64,000 bases of DNA. Origin: Arenimonas fontis (GTDB lineage: Bacteria > Pseudomonadota > Gammaproteobacteria > Xanthomonadales > Xanthomonadaceae). Positions within the stretch are counted from its first letter, which is position 1; the number at the start of each line of letters is the position of its first letter. The translations under genes and the position numbers were made by a program. The notes beneath the pieces were generated by a model. That model saw only the letters and a program-made list of their open reading frames with translations, was not told where the DNA came from and did no database searches. Positions 1 to 12,805 of the stretch are shown here, one piece after another. The DNA is taken from NCBI RefSeq assembly GCF_008386465.1, contig NZ_VUOD01000001.1, forward strand, positions 409,673 through 473,672, in the 5' to 3' direction.

Positions 1-992
1 AGCAGCAGCCAGGGGTCGCCCTGGCCGCGGCCCTTGGCGCTGCGGTCTATGCGGCCGCATTCGGCGACGAAACGCTCCCAGCGTTCGGCCGGATGCCGGT
101 CCAGGGCCCGACGGTACGCCGCCTGCTTGCTGTCCCAGACCCTGGCCGCGCGCATGGCCGCCGCCGCCGGCATACCGCCGGCGATGTCCCGCGCCAGGCC
201 GGCGCACAGCAGCACTTCCCTGGCGATCATCGGCATCAGTCCGGCCACCTGCTCGCCTTCGGCGCGCAGGGCGGCCAGCATGCGCACGACCCGCGCCGCA
301 TCGCCTGCCAGGGCGGCATCGGCAAGCTTGAAAACGTCGAAACGGGAAGAGTCCGCGACCAGCCGCTCCAGGGTGTCCGCGTCCATGGCCCGGGCCGACG
401 GCCCGCGCCCGGACCCGGTCGCCAGCAGCGCCAGCTTGTCCACCTCCTGGGCGGCCGCCAGCAGATTGCCCTCGACCCGGTCGGCCAGGCGCTGCACCGC
501 ATCGGGCGTCACCAGCAGGCCACGGCTGCGCAGCCGGCGCTGCAGCCAGTCGCCCAGTTCGTGCGTCTTCAGCGGCCAGACCGGCACGAAGTGGCCGACC
601 CTGGCGATCGCCTCGCTCCACTTGCCGGCATGGGCCTTGCTCCAGTCCTGGCAGGTGACCAGCAACACGGTGTCCGGCGGCGGCGCGTCGCAGTACTCGC
701 GCAGGGCCTCGCTGCCGTCCTTGCCCGGTTTTCCGCTGGGCAGGCGCAAGTCGAACAAGCGGCGGCTGGCGAACAGGCTGAGCGAAGCCATGCCCTGGCC
801 GAGCCGGTTCCAGTCGAAACCGCCCTCGGCGTCGAGGATCTCGCGCTCGCCATAGCCTTCCTCGCGGGCGCGGGCGCGCACGGCATCGGCCAGCTCCTGC
901 ACCAGCAGCGGCTCGCTGCCGGCGATCAGGTAGACCGGCCGCAGCGGCTCGCCGGCCAGCTGGCGTTCCAGGCGGTCGGGCTTCAGCTCCAT
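1..992 (-). CDS. holA: DNA polymerase III delta subunit HolA (3' end cut by window edge)
   Basis: Delta is the clamp-opening subunit of the clamp-loader complex and acts at the replication fork. The minus-strand frame begins ATG-GAG-CTG-AAG at 992 and stays open to base 1, giving about 330 of the roughly 340 residues usual for the family; the C-terminus lies outside the window. Near residue 80 it carries MASLSLFASRRLFDLRLP, which matches the beta-clamp-binding Leu-Phe element of E. coli HolA. The start codon shares one base with the lptE stop (TGATG), so translation is probably coupled and the gene is the third in leuS-lptE-holA, an order common in gammaproteobacteria. Seen: open frame and motif. 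Known: family role. Nothing unusual noted. Confidence 0.93.
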   Translation of the reverse strand, partial: MELKPDRLERQLAGEPLRPVYLIAGSEPLLVQELADAVRARAREEGYGEREILDAEGGFDWNRLGQGMASLSLFASRRLFDLRLPSGKPGKDGSEALREYCDAPPPDTVLLVTCQDWSKAHAGKWSEAIARVGHFVPVWPLKTHELGDWLQRRLRSRGLLVTPDAVQRLADRVEGNLLAAAQEVDKLALLATGSGRGPSARAMDADTLERLVADSSRFDVFKLADAALAGDAARVVRMLAALRAEGEQVAGLMPMIAREVLLCAGLARDIAGGMPAAAAMRAARVWDSKQAAYRRALDRHPAERWERFVAECGRIDRSAKGRGQGDPWLL

Positions 993-1486
993 CAGTCGGC
1001 GCGCAGAGCGGCGTCCAGACGGCGCAGGATCGCGGCCTGCATGTCGCGGCGCAGCTCGTCCTCGATCAGCTCCTGCTCGGCCGGGGTGCCGATGCTGGCG
1101 CCGGTGTCGTAGGTGAAGTCGCGGGAGATCTCGATGCGCTGGCGGGGAACGCGCACCGCGCCGGTCGCGTCCCGCAACTCCAGGTCCACTCGATAGATGG
1201 TTTCGTACTCCCGCACCTTGGCGCTGCGGTCCACGGTCAAGGGCCGGGTGCGCAGACTTTCGCCGCTCAGGCGCAACAGGGCGGTCGGCCCGGCACCGGG
1301 ACCGGCCAGCTCGACGCCGGCGCGGCGCAGCGCATTGGCCACACCCTGGGCCAGCGGGCTGTAGGGATCGCCGGCCTGCACCCGCAGCGGACCCAGGTCG
1401 CTTCCGATCTCCAGGCTGCCGCGGGGTCGGAAGCCGCAGGCCGCCACCAGCAAGGCCAGGCAGAGCAGCAGCAGTATCCGGTGCAT
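992..1486 (-). CDS. lptE: LPS-assembly lipoprotein LptE
   Basis: LptE is the lipoprotein plug of the LptD/LptE outer-membrane translocon that inserts lipopolysaccharide. The 164-residue product starts MHRILLLLCLALLVAACGF: a lipoprotein signal peptide with lipobox LVAAC, so Cys17 should be acylated. The body (charged, with a late IEISRDFTYD segment) fits the LptE/RlpB family in size and position. An in-frame upstream extension to 1762 exists but lies inside leuS and lacks coding character, so the Met before the signal peptide is preferred. The gene lies 5 bases after the leuS stop, and its own stop overlaps the holA start. Expression is likely tied to leuS. Confidence 0.93.
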   Translation of the reverse strand: MHRILLLLCLALLVAACGFRPRGSLEIGSDLGPLRVQAGDPYSPLAQGVANALRRAGVELAGPGAGPTALLRLSGESLRTRPLTVDRSAKVREYETIYRVDLELRDATGAVRVPRQRIEISRDFTYDTGASIGTPAEQELIEDELRRDMQAAILRRLDAALRAD

Positions 1487-1491
1487 CGAAC

Positions 1492-5531
<4,040 letters not shown>

Positions 5532-5606
5532 GCCGTCCGGCCATGGCTTGAGAACGGCCCCGGCCGGCACCATGTCGGGGCTTTCCCCACCCCTTTCGAC
5601 CTGCCG

Positions 5607-6476
5607 ATGAATTCCGCCAGCAACGCCTTCGTTTTCGATGCCAGCCTGCCCGGGTTCGAGCAGGAAGTCCTGACCAGGTCGCGCGAGGTGCCGGTGCTGG
5701 TGGACTTCTGGGCCACCTGGTGCGGCCCCTGCAAGACCCTGGGCCCCATCCTCGAGAAGCTTGCCGCCGAGTACAACGGCGCCTTCCTGCTGGCCAAGGT
5801 GGACGTGGACCGCGAGCAGCAGCTGGCCGGCTATTTCCAGATCCGCTCGGTGCCGACGGTGATGCTGGTCAAGGATGGCCAGATCGTGGACGGCTTTCCC
5901 GGCGCCGTGCCCGAGGGCCAGCTGCGCCAGTTCCTGGCCCACCACGGCATCCAGCCGAAGGCGGGCGGCGAACCGGAGGATGCGCCAGCCGAGGCGCCGC
6001 CGGCGGATCCGCACGCCGAGGTGTTGCGCCTGCGCGCCGCCGTCCAGGCCGAGCCGGACAAGGACGAACTCAAGCTGGACCTGGCCCTGGCCCTGCTACG
6101 CACCGGCGCCGCCGCGGAGGCCGAGCGCCTGATCGACGCCCTGCCCGCCAACCTGGCCCAGGATGACCGCAGCCTGCGCGCCCGCGCCCTGCTCGGCTTC
6201 CTGGCCCTGGCCAAGGACGCGCCGCCGCCGGAGGTGCTGCAGGCAGCCCTGGCCGCCAACGCCGACGACCACCGCGCCCGCCACCTGCTGGCCGTGCAGT
6301 GGCTGGTCGCCGGCCGCGAACAGGAGGCGCTGGAGCAGCTGATCGAACTGTTGCGCCGTGACCGCGACTTCCAGGACGGCCTGCCGCGCAGGGCCCTGAT
6401 CGACGCCTTCAAGGTGGTGGCCGATGCGGACCTGGTCGGCACTTACCGGCGCAAGATGGCCTCGCTGCTGTTCTGA
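5607..6476 (+). CDS. cnoX: CnoX/YbbN-type thioredoxin co-chaperone
   Basis: The 289-residue protein joins an N-terminal thioredoxin domain (residues about 10-110) to a C-terminal TPR region (about 135-289), the architecture of CnoX (YbbN), a chaperedoxin that holds oxidation-sensitive proteins for GroEL and DnaK. The active site WCGPC is complete at residues 38-42, so it could have reductase activity, unlike E. coli YbbN, whose motif lacks one cysteine. No signal peptide, so cytoplasmic. A Pro/Ala-rich linker (EPEDAPAEAPPADP) separates the halves. It is followed within 13 bases by the DUF4442 gene. Confidence 0.92.
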   Translation: MNSASNAFVFDASLPGFEQEVLTRSREVPVLVDFWATWCGPCKTLGPILEKLAAEYNGAFLLAKVDVDREQQLAGYFQIRSVPTVMLVKDGQIVDGFPGAVPEGQLRQFLAHHGIQPKAGGEPEDAPAEAPPADPHAEVLRLRAAVQAEPDKDELKLDLALALLRTGAAAEAERLIDALPANLAQDDRSLRARALLGFLALAKDAPPPEVLQAALAANADDHRARHLLAVQWLVAGREQEALEQLIELLRRDRDFQDGLPRRALIDAFKVVADADLVGTYRRKMASLLF

Positions 6477-6489
6477 GGCGGGCGCCGCG

Positions 6490-6978
6490 ATGAATGCCTC
6501 GCGCCTGCGCCTGCTGCTCAACGTCTGGCCGCCCTACCTCTTCTCGGGCGTGCGCGTCACCGAACTGACGCCCGACTTCCGCCGTGCCCGGGTCGAGCTG
6601 CGCCAGCGCTGGTACAACCGCAACTACGTCGGCACCCACTTCGGCGGCAGCCTGTTCGCCATGACCGACCCGTTCTGGATGCTGATGGCGATGCGCCGGC
6701 TGGGCCCCGACTACCTGGTCTGGGATCGCGAGGGCAGCATTTGCTTCGAGAAGCCGGGTCGCGGCACCGTCGTCGCCGAGTTCGAGCTGGACGACACCAC
6801 GCTAGAGGAGCTGCGCGCGGCCGCCGCCGGTGGCGACAAGGTCCTGCGCTGGTTCGAAACCGTGATCCGTGACCAGGCCGGCGACGTGGTGGCCCGGGTC
6901 CGCAAGCAGCTCTACGTGCGCCTGAAGCCCTCCCGCCGCGAAGGCCGGGACGACGGCGGGACGGGCGCCGGAACCTGA
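6490..6978 (+). CDS. DUF4442 hotdog-fold protein (putative thioesterase-like)
   Basis: This 162-residue soluble protein has the DUF4442 layout: N-terminal NVWPPYLFSGVRV, then RARVELRQRWYNRNYVGTHFGG and DPFWMLM, a hotdog-fold pattern related to acyl-CoA thioesterases such as PaaI. The known thioesterase acid residue cannot be assigned with certainty, so enzymatic activity is an inference. The C-terminal tail (SRREGRDDGGTGAGT) is low-complexity. The start at 6490 is the first ATG after the cnoX stop, 13 bases away, so the two are probably cotranscribed. A more upstream in-frame ATG lies inside cnoX and is not used. Confidence 0.85.
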   Translation: MNASRLRLLLNVWPPYLFSGVRVTELTPDFRRARVELRQRWYNRNYVGTHFGGSLFAMTDPFWMLMAMRRLGPDYLVWDREGSICFEKPGRGTVVAEFELDDTTLEELRAAAAGGDKVLRWFETVIRDQAGDVVARVRKQLYVRLKPSRREGRDDGGTGAGT

Positions 6979-7138
6979 GCCGAGCGGCGGCCGGGACGGC
7001 CATGGCTGGGCACGATTTCCCGACGGCACCAGCTGCCCGAGCCGGGGTCGGCCCGCACAGGCGCGAACCGGCATCGGCTTGCCAGAACGGCGCACTGCCG
7101 TATGCTGGGCAGCCCGGACCCCCCGTCGGCTTGCCGCC

Positions 7139-9421
7139 ATGCAGCAGGAAGAAGAGCTCTCGCCCGAGGAACTGACCGCGCTGCTCTCCAGCTACATGCC
7201 GGAGATCCCCGGTTACCGGGTGCTACGCCGGATCGGCAAGGGCGGCATGTCCCAGGTCTACCTGGGCGTACAGGAGTCGCTGGACCGGCAGGTGGCGATC
7301 AAGGTCATGTCACCGTCGGCCCTGACCGACGAGATCTCCAAGCAGCGCTTTGAGCAGGAAGCGCGCACCATCGCCAAGCTCGAGCACCCCTGCATCGTCG
7401 GCATCCACGAGGTGGGCCGCACCCGTCAGGGCCTGCTGTATTACGTGCTGCCCTACCTGGCCAAGGGGCACCTGGGCCAACGCGACTTCACCCACGACGA
7501 GGACCGCGTGGTCGAGGTGCTGCGCTCCCTGCTCTCGGCGCTCGAGTACGCGCACGCGCGCGGCATCGTGCACCGCGACGTCAAGGCCGAAAACGTGCTG
7601 TTCGACAATGCCGACCGGCCGCTGCTCACCGATTTCGGCATCGCCCTGAGCAAGCGCGACTCCACCCGCATCACCACCGCCGGGCTGGCGGTTGGCAGCG
7701 GTGGCTACATGGCGCCCGAGCAGGCCCGCGGCGAAGTCGTGGACGGTCGCGCCGACCTGTATAGCGTCGGCGTCCTGGCCTTCGAGTTGCTGACGGGTCA
7801 CCTGCCCTACCAGGCCGCCGATCCCCTGGCCCTGGCCCTGATGCACGCCCAGGACCCGATTCCGCGCCTGCCGGCGGAGAAGAGGCACTGGCAGCCGTTC
7901 ATTGATCGGGCCATGGCCAAGTCCCCGGACAACCGCTACCGCAATGCCCAGCAGATGCTGGGCGCGCTCAACCAGATCGCCGGCGGTCGCCCGCCGGAAC
8001 CGGCCTTCGACCTGTCCAGGCTCAAGGCCTTCGGCCGAACCTGGTGGAAGCCCGCCGCAGGCGTGGCCGGCGCCCTGCTGGTGGTGGCCCTGGCTGCGGC
8101 CTGGTGGGGCCGGGAAGGGCCGGAGACGGAAAACGACTTCTTCACGGTCGAGGCCGCCCCGCCCGAGCCGGTCGCCGTCCCCGGCCCGGCGGCGGAACCG
8201 GCTGCCGCCGAACCGGGGCCGGATGACCTTCCGGCACCGGCCGCCACCGCGTCACCCGGGCCGGCGCCGGCGCCCGACCCCTACGCGAACGTTTCGGCCG
8301 AACTCACCGTCACCAGCCTGGACTACGACCCGACCCGACCTGGCGCCCGTGAGCTGGCCGCCGCGCGCCGGCAGATGGAACGGCAGCGGCTGAGCCTGCC
8401 GCCGGGCGACAACGCCATGGAGTCGCTGCGCCGGGCCCGGGAGCTGGCCCCGAACGAGCCGGCGCTTTTCCGGCTCAGCGACCAGGTGATCGGCTTCTAC
8501 GTACCGCGCATCCTGGACGCCGTGCGGGCCGGACGGGACCAGGAGGCCAGGGACAACTACGGACGCGTGGCCCCCTTCGTGGCGGAGATGCAGCGCGGGG
8601 AGGCCAGGGTCTGGACCGGGCTGCGCGAAGGCCTGGTGCCGCTGCTGGCCAGCAGGCTTCAGGCAGGCCTGGACGCGCTGGACGCCGAGGCGGTCGCCCG
8701 CACCAAGGCTCTGGCCACCGACCTGGGCGTTCCGTCCGAGGCGCTGGAGCCTGCCTGGTCGCGGGCCATCGAATTGCCCAAGGCCGGCGACGTGCTGGCC
8801 GACGGCGCCGTCTTGCTGGTGCTGCCGCGTGACGGTCGGCCCGGCCTGGCGGCGATGCGGCATGAAGTGACCCGTGCCGACTACGCCGCCTTTGCCTCGT
8901 CCACCCGCCGGGAAGCCGCCCGCTGCCGCAACCGGCTGGCACCGATCAGCCTCAAGCGACGGCGCTGGGACGATCCCGGTTTCGCCCAGGGCGGCAACCA
9001 TCCGGTGGTCTGCGTCAGCTTCGACGATGCCAGGGCCTATGCCCAGTGGCTGGGCCAGCGCAGCGGACATAACTGGCGCGTCCCGACCCGCGCCGAATGG
9101 CGCCCGGTCGCCGATCATCGCGGCAGCGGCAACGCCTGCCGGGACGGCCGGATCGCCTGCGGCAGCGACGGAACCGCCGCGGCCGGCGCCGGCCCGACCA
9201 GCCCGCTCGGCCTGGCCGGCACCCGTGGAAACGTCCGCGAATGGCTGGCCGACTGCGAACGCGGCTGCGCCCGCCGGCTCGCCGGCGGGCTGGGCTGGCG
9301 CGATCCGCCCGACCGGGCCAACCCGCTCCAGACCAACGACTTCGATGCCGACGTCGGCTTCGACGACATCGGCTTCCGTCTGGTTCGCGACGTCGCCCAG
9401 GCCGAACTGGAGCGGCGCTGA
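7139..9421 (+). CDS. Membrane Ser/Thr protein kinase fused to a sulfatase-modifying-factor (FGE/SUMF1)-like domain
   Basis: The 760-residue protein has a Hanks-type kinase at residues about 26-280: glycine loop GKGGMSQVY, catalytic Lys55 (VAIKV), HRDVKAEN at 145-152, DFG at 165-167 and APE at 192-194, all intact. A single membrane span (about 302-323, flanked by tryptophans) is followed by a Pro/Ala-rich linker (332-382), a helical region, and a C-terminal FGE/SUMF1-like domain (about 555-750; SFDDARAYAQWL, WRVPTRAEW, GNVREWLADC, IGFRL). The cysteines that give formylglycine-generating enzymes their activity are not at the usual place (GFRL where GFRC is expected), so this domain is more likely a binding module. 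Topology suggests a cytoplasmic kinase and a periplasmic sensor. The start at 7139 is preferred to an in-frame ATG at 7079. Confidence 0.92.
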   Translation: MQQEEELSPEELTALLSSYMPEIPGYRVLRRIGKGGMSQVYLGVQESLDRQVAIKVMSPSALTDEISKQRFEQEARTIAKLEHPCIVGIHEVGRTRQGLLYYVLPYLAKGHLGQRDFTHDEDRVVEVLRSLLSALEYAHARGIVHRDVKAENVLFDNADRPLLTDFGIALSKRDSTRITTAGLAVGSGGYMAPEQARGEVVDGRADLYSVGVLAFELLTGHLPYQAADPLALALMHAQDPIPRLPAEKRHWQPFIDRAMAKSPDNRYRNAQQMLGALNQIAGGRPPEPAFDLSRLKAFGRTWWKPAAGVAGALLVVALAAAWWGREGPETENDFFTVEAAPPEPVAVPGPAAEPAAAEPGPDDLPAPAATASPGPAPAPDPYANVSAELTVTSLDYDPTRPGARELAAARRQMERQRLSLPPGDNAMESLRRARELAPNEPALFRLSDQVIGFYVPRILDAVRAGRDQEARDNYGRVAPFVAEMQRGEARVWTGLREGLVPLLASRLQAGLDALDAEAVARTKALATDLGVPSEALEPAWSRAIELPKAGDVLADGAVLLVLPRDGRPGLAAMRHEVTRADYAAFASSTRREAARCRNRLAPISLKRRRWDDPGFAQGGNHPVVCVSFDDARAYAQWLGQRSGHNWRVPTRAEWRPVADHRGSGNACRDGRIACGSDGTAAAGAGPTSPLGLAGTRGNVREWLADCERGCARRLAGGLGWRDPPDRANPLQTNDFDADVGFDDIGFRLVRDVAQAELERR

Positions 9422-10093
9422 ATGCGGTTGCCCGTGGCCATGCGCCGGCTGCGGCGCTACTTCCTGACCGGGCTGCTGACCCTGCTGCCGATCTGGCTGG
9501 TCTGGATCGTGTTCAAGTTCGTGCTGGTGCTGCTGTCGGACCTCAGCCGGCCCTGGGTGCGGCCGCTGTCGGAGCGCATCGCCTACGCGTCTCCCGGAAC
9601 CCTGGGCTGGGTGGACGATCCCTGGGCGCAAACGCTGTTCGCGGTGCTGGCGACCGTGGCCGCGATCGTCGCGGTCGGCGCGCTGGCGCGGCGCGTGGCC
9701 GGACAGCGGTTGCTGGCCTGGTTCGAGGACGTGATAACCCGCATCCCGCTGGCGAAGACCGTGTATGGCAGCGCCCGCAAGTTGCTCGACCTGCTGCAGA
9801 CCAAGCCGGGCAGCACCCAGCGGGTGGTGCTGATCGACTTCCCGCATCGGGAGATGAAATGCGTCGGCCTGGTCACCCGGGTCATGCGCGAACGGGGCAC
9901 GGGCCGCGAGCTGGCCGCCGTGTACGTGCCAACCACGCCCAACCCGACCTCGGGCTACCTGGAGATCGTGCCGGTCGAACGGCTGACGCCCACCGACTGG
10001 ACCGTGGATGAGGCCATGACCTTCATCATCTCCGGTGGTGCGGTCAGCCCCGAGGAAATGCCCTTCACCCCGCCGCCGGGGCGGGCACCATGA
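9422..10093 (+). CDS. DUF502 inner-membrane protein
   Basis: This 223-residue integral membrane protein has two clear spans: residues about 14-38 (YFLTGLLTLLPIWLVWIVFK) and about 68-88 (LFAVLATVAAIVAVGALA). They are followed by IPLAKTVYGSARKLLDLLQ and a soluble domain with VPTTPNPTSGYLEIVP. That pattern is diagnostic of DUF502, whose function is unknown. ATG follows the kinase stop directly (TGA-ATG) and its end overlaps the next gene by 4 bases, so kinase, DUF502 and transporter form one translationally coupled run. The PTTPNPTSG segment is the family's most conserved element and is intact here. Confidence 0.92.
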   Translation: MRLPVAMRRLRRYFLTGLLTLLPIWLVWIVFKFVLVLLSDLSRPWVRPLSERIAYASPGTLGWVDDPWAQTLFAVLATVAAIVAVGALARRVAGQRLLAWFEDVITRIPLAKTVYGSARKLLDLLQTKPGSTQRVVLIDFPHREMKCVGLVTRVMRERGTGRELAAVYVPTTPNPTSGYLEIVPVERLTPTDWTVDEAMTFIISGGAVSPEEMPFTPPPGRAP

Positions 10094-10854
10094 CCGGCCA
10101 GGAGCGCGCCCAGCGCATGCTGCTGGTGCTGGCGGCATTTTTCGTCACCAATGCCCTGCTGGCGGAATTCATCGGCGTGAAAATCTTCGCGCTCGAGGAC
10201 ACCCTGGGCATGCCGCCGCTGCAGTGGAACCTGTTCGGCCAGAGCGGTTCGCTGAACTTCACTGCCGGTACCCTGTTGTGGCCGGTCGTGTTCGTGATGA
10301 CCGACGTCATCAACGAGTTCTACGGCAAGCGGGGTGTGCGACTGGTCAGCTGGCTGGCGGTGGCGCTGATCCTGTACGGCTTCGTGTTCGCCTACCTGGC
10401 CATCGGTCTGGCGCCGGCACCGTGGTGGGTGGGCATCGCCGCCGACCAGGGGGTGCCCGATTACCAGGCGGCCTACGCGGCGGTGTTCGGCCAGGGCCTG
10501 TGGACCATCGCCGGCTCGGTCACGGCCTTCCTGATCGGCCAGCTGGTGGACGTGTCGGTATTCCAGCGGATCCGCCGCGCCACCGGCGAGCGCATGGTCT
10601 GGCTGCGCGCCACCGGCTCGACCGCCGTCTCGCAGCTGGTGGACAGCTTCATCGTCCTGTACATCGCCTTCGTGCTCGGTCCGCAACAATGGCCGACGCC
10701 GCTCTGGCTGGCGGTGGGCACGATGAACTACGGCTACAAGATGGCCTGCGCCATCGCCCTGATTCCCTTGCTCTACCTGATGCGACGACTGATCACCGCC
10801 TGGCTGGGCCGCGACCAGGCCGCCCATTTGCGCGCCGCCGCGGCCCGCGGCTGA
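10090..10854 (+). CDS. yhhQ: Queuosine-precursor transporter, YhhQ/VUT family
   Basis: This six-span membrane protein of 254 residues belongs to the vitamin uptake transporter (VUT) family. E. coli YhhQ imports the queuosine precursors preQ0/preQ1 used for tRNA wobble modification. Family signatures are seen: FVMTDVINEFYGKRG near residues 70-84 and STAVSQLVDSFIVLYIAF near residues 178-195. The product is somewhat longer than typical because of an extracytoplasmic insertion (GIAADQGVPDYQAAYAAVFGQG). It overlaps the DUF502 stop by ATGA. The assignment to preQ0/preQ1 rather than another VUT substrate rests on similarity only. Confidence 0.88.
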   Translation: MTGQERAQRMLLVLAAFFVTNALLAEFIGVKIFALEDTLGMPPLQWNLFGQSGSLNFTAGTLLWPVVFVMTDVINEFYGKRGVRLVSWLAVALILYGFVFAYLAIGLAPAPWWVGIAADQGVPDYQAAYAAVFGQGLWTIAGSVTAFLIGQLVDVSVFQRIRRATGERMVWLRATGSTAVSQLVDSFIVLYIAFVLGPQQWPTPLWLAVGTMNYGYKMACAIALIPLLYLMRRLITAWLGRDQAAHLRAAAARG

Positions 10855-10876
10855 GGCTGCCCGGGCGGTGCCACCC

Positions 10877-12694
10877 TCAGCCGGGCTCGTCCGGGTTCAG
10901 CACCTGGCCTTCGCGCCTGGGCGGCACCAGCGGCGTCTGGCGCATGCGCGGCTCGCCGGTGTTGGTCAGCAGCAGGTCCCGGCCCGCGTCGGTGCGACCG
11001 GCGGCCAGCTCCAGGGCAAAGCGTTCGGCGTCGAGCTTGCGCACTTCGTCCGCTATGCCGGCGGCCTGTTCGGCGTCGGCACCCAGCAGGCGCAGCGCGG
11101 CCGCGCCGAACTCGACCGCCGATTCGAAGGTCTCGCGCACCTGGTAGTCCACGCCGGCCTGTACCAGCTTCAACGCATGCTGGCGGTCGTAGCTGCGCAC
11201 CAGCAGCCGCGCCTGCGGGAACGCGGAGCGGCACAGCTCGACGATGCGATCGGCGGCGCGGCGGTCGTCCACGCAGACGGCGATGGCCAGCGCCTTGCCG
11301 GCCCCGCTGGCGTGCAGCACGTCCAGGCGGGTGCCGTCACCGAAATAGACCTTGAAGCCGAAATCGGCCGCGTCCCGGATCATCTCGATGTCGGTGTCTA
11401 TGATCGTCACGTCCACCCCGCGCGCCAGCAAGGACTGGCTGGCCACCTGGCCGAAGCGACCGAAGCCGATCAGCAGCACGCTGCCGGCCAGGCCGCTGGC
11501 CGCTTCCACGCCATCCATGTCCGGCGCCGGCTTCGGCATGAACCGGCGGGCCGCCAGCACGACCAGCGGCGTGAGCACCATGGACAGGACCACGATGGCG
11601 CTCAGGCTGGCCGAGGCGCCTGGCGAAAGCAGGCCTCCGCCCTGGGCGGCGGCAAACAGCACGAAGGCGAACTCGCCGCCCTGGGCCATCAGCACGGCCC
11701 GGTCCAGTGCCTCTCCATGCCCGCTGCCGAGCCAGCGCGCGACCAGATAGATGCAAATGCCCTTGACCAGCATCAGGCTGGGCACGGCGACGACGATCAG
11801 GCGCCAGTCCCGCGCCACCACCGCCAGATCCAGCGACATGCCCACCGCCAGGAAGAACAGGCCGAGCAGCAAGCCGCGGAAGGGCTCGATGTCGGCCTCG
11901 AGCTGGTGGCGGAAGGCCGACTCCGACAGCAGCACGCCGGCGAGGAAAGCGCCCATGGCCATGGACAGGCCGCCCAGCTCCATCAGCAGGGCCGCGCCAA
12001 GCACCACCAGCAGCGCGGCGGCAGTCATCAGCTCACGGGCGCCGGCGCGTGCCAGGACGCGGAACAGCGGGTTGAGCAGCCACAGGCCCGCCACCACCAG
12101 CCCGACCAGGGAGCCGGTACCCAGCAGCACGGCCTGCCATCGCGACTCCCCGCCGTCCTGGCCGGTCGCCGGCGCCAGGAAGGCCACCAGGGCCAGCAGA
12201 GGCACGATCAACAGATCTTCGAAAAGCAGGATCGAAACCATCTTCTGCCCATGCGGCAGGGCGATGTCGCCGCGCTCGCCCAGCACCTGCATGACGATGG
12301 CGGTCGAGGTCAGCACGAAGCCGGCGGCGCCAAGGAAGGACACCATGGGGCTGAAGCCGAAGGCCAGACCGATGCCGGTCATCGCCGCCGCCGCCAATCC
12401 GACCTGGAGGCCGCCGAGCAGGAAGATCTGCCGACGCAGTTGCCATAGGTGCGTGGGACGCATCTCCAGGCCGACGACGAACAGGAACATCACCACACCC
12501 AGCTCGGCCACATGCAGGATGGCCGCCGGATCGGTGAACCAGGCCAGCCCGAACGGACCGATGGCCAGGCCGGCGGCAAGATAGCCCAGTACGCTACCCA
12601 GCCCCAGCCGGCGGAACAGCGGCACCGCCACCACAGCCGCCCCGAGCAGCGCCACCACCCTGACCAGTTCGCCCGCGCCGTGCTCGGCCGCCAT
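10877..12694 (-). CDS. CPA2 cation:proton antiporter with TrkA-N domain (KefB/KefC-like)
   Basis: The 605-residue protein has an N-terminal Na+/H+-exchanger fold (about residues 10-385, roughly 12 spans) with FLVVGLEMRPTHLW and ALPHGQKMVSILLFEDLLIVPLLAL. This is followed by a cytoplasmic RCK/TrkA-N domain beginning VLLIGFGRFGQV (near residue 412, a nucleotide-binding glycine motif). This is the KefB/KefC arrangement: glutathione-gated K+ efflux or Na+/K+-proton exchange. No KefF/KefG ancillary oxidoreductase gene lies beside it, so glutathione gating is uncertain. The start at 12694 (MAAEHGAGELVRV) matches family N-termini; the same frame runs on upstream for over 1.8 kb but that part is the antisense of the DUF885 gene and is rejected. 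Confidence 0.93.
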   Translation of the reverse strand: MAAEHGAGELVRVVALLGAAVVAVPLFRRLGLGSVLGYLAAGLAIGPFGLAWFTDPAAILHVAELGVVMFLFVVGLEMRPTHLWQLRRQIFLLGGLQVGLAAAAMTGIGLAFGFSPMVSFLGAAGFVLTSTAIVMQVLGERGDIALPHGQKMVSILLFEDLLIVPLLALVAFLAPATGQDGGESRWQAVLLGTGSLVGLVVAGLWLLNPLFRVLARAGARELMTAAALLVVLGAALLMELGGLSMAMGAFLAGVLLSESAFRHQLEADIEPFRGLLLGLFFLAVGMSLDLAVVARDWRLIVVAVPSLMLVKGICIYLVARWLGSGHGEALDRAVLMAQGGEFAFVLFAAAQGGGLLSPGASASLSAIVVLSMVLTPLVVLAARRFMPKPAPDMDGVEAASGLAGSVLLIGFGRFGQVASQSLLARGVDVTIIDTDIEMIRDAADFGFKVYFGDGTRLDVLHASGAGKALAIAVCVDDRRAADRIVELCRSAFPQARLLVRSYDRQHALKLVQAGVDYQVRETFESAVEFGAAALRLLGADAEQAAGIADEVRKLDAERFALELAAGRTDAGRDLLLTNTGEPRMRQTPLVPPRREGQVLNPDEPG

Positions 12695-12805
12695 CGTCCG
12701 CCCCCCACAACCAGGTTCCTTTGTACATGACCTTTGGCCTAGGCAGCCAGGTCGCGGCCGGCACATGCTGAGTGCCTTCCCGAAACGCCGACACCGGAGT
12801 CCGCC

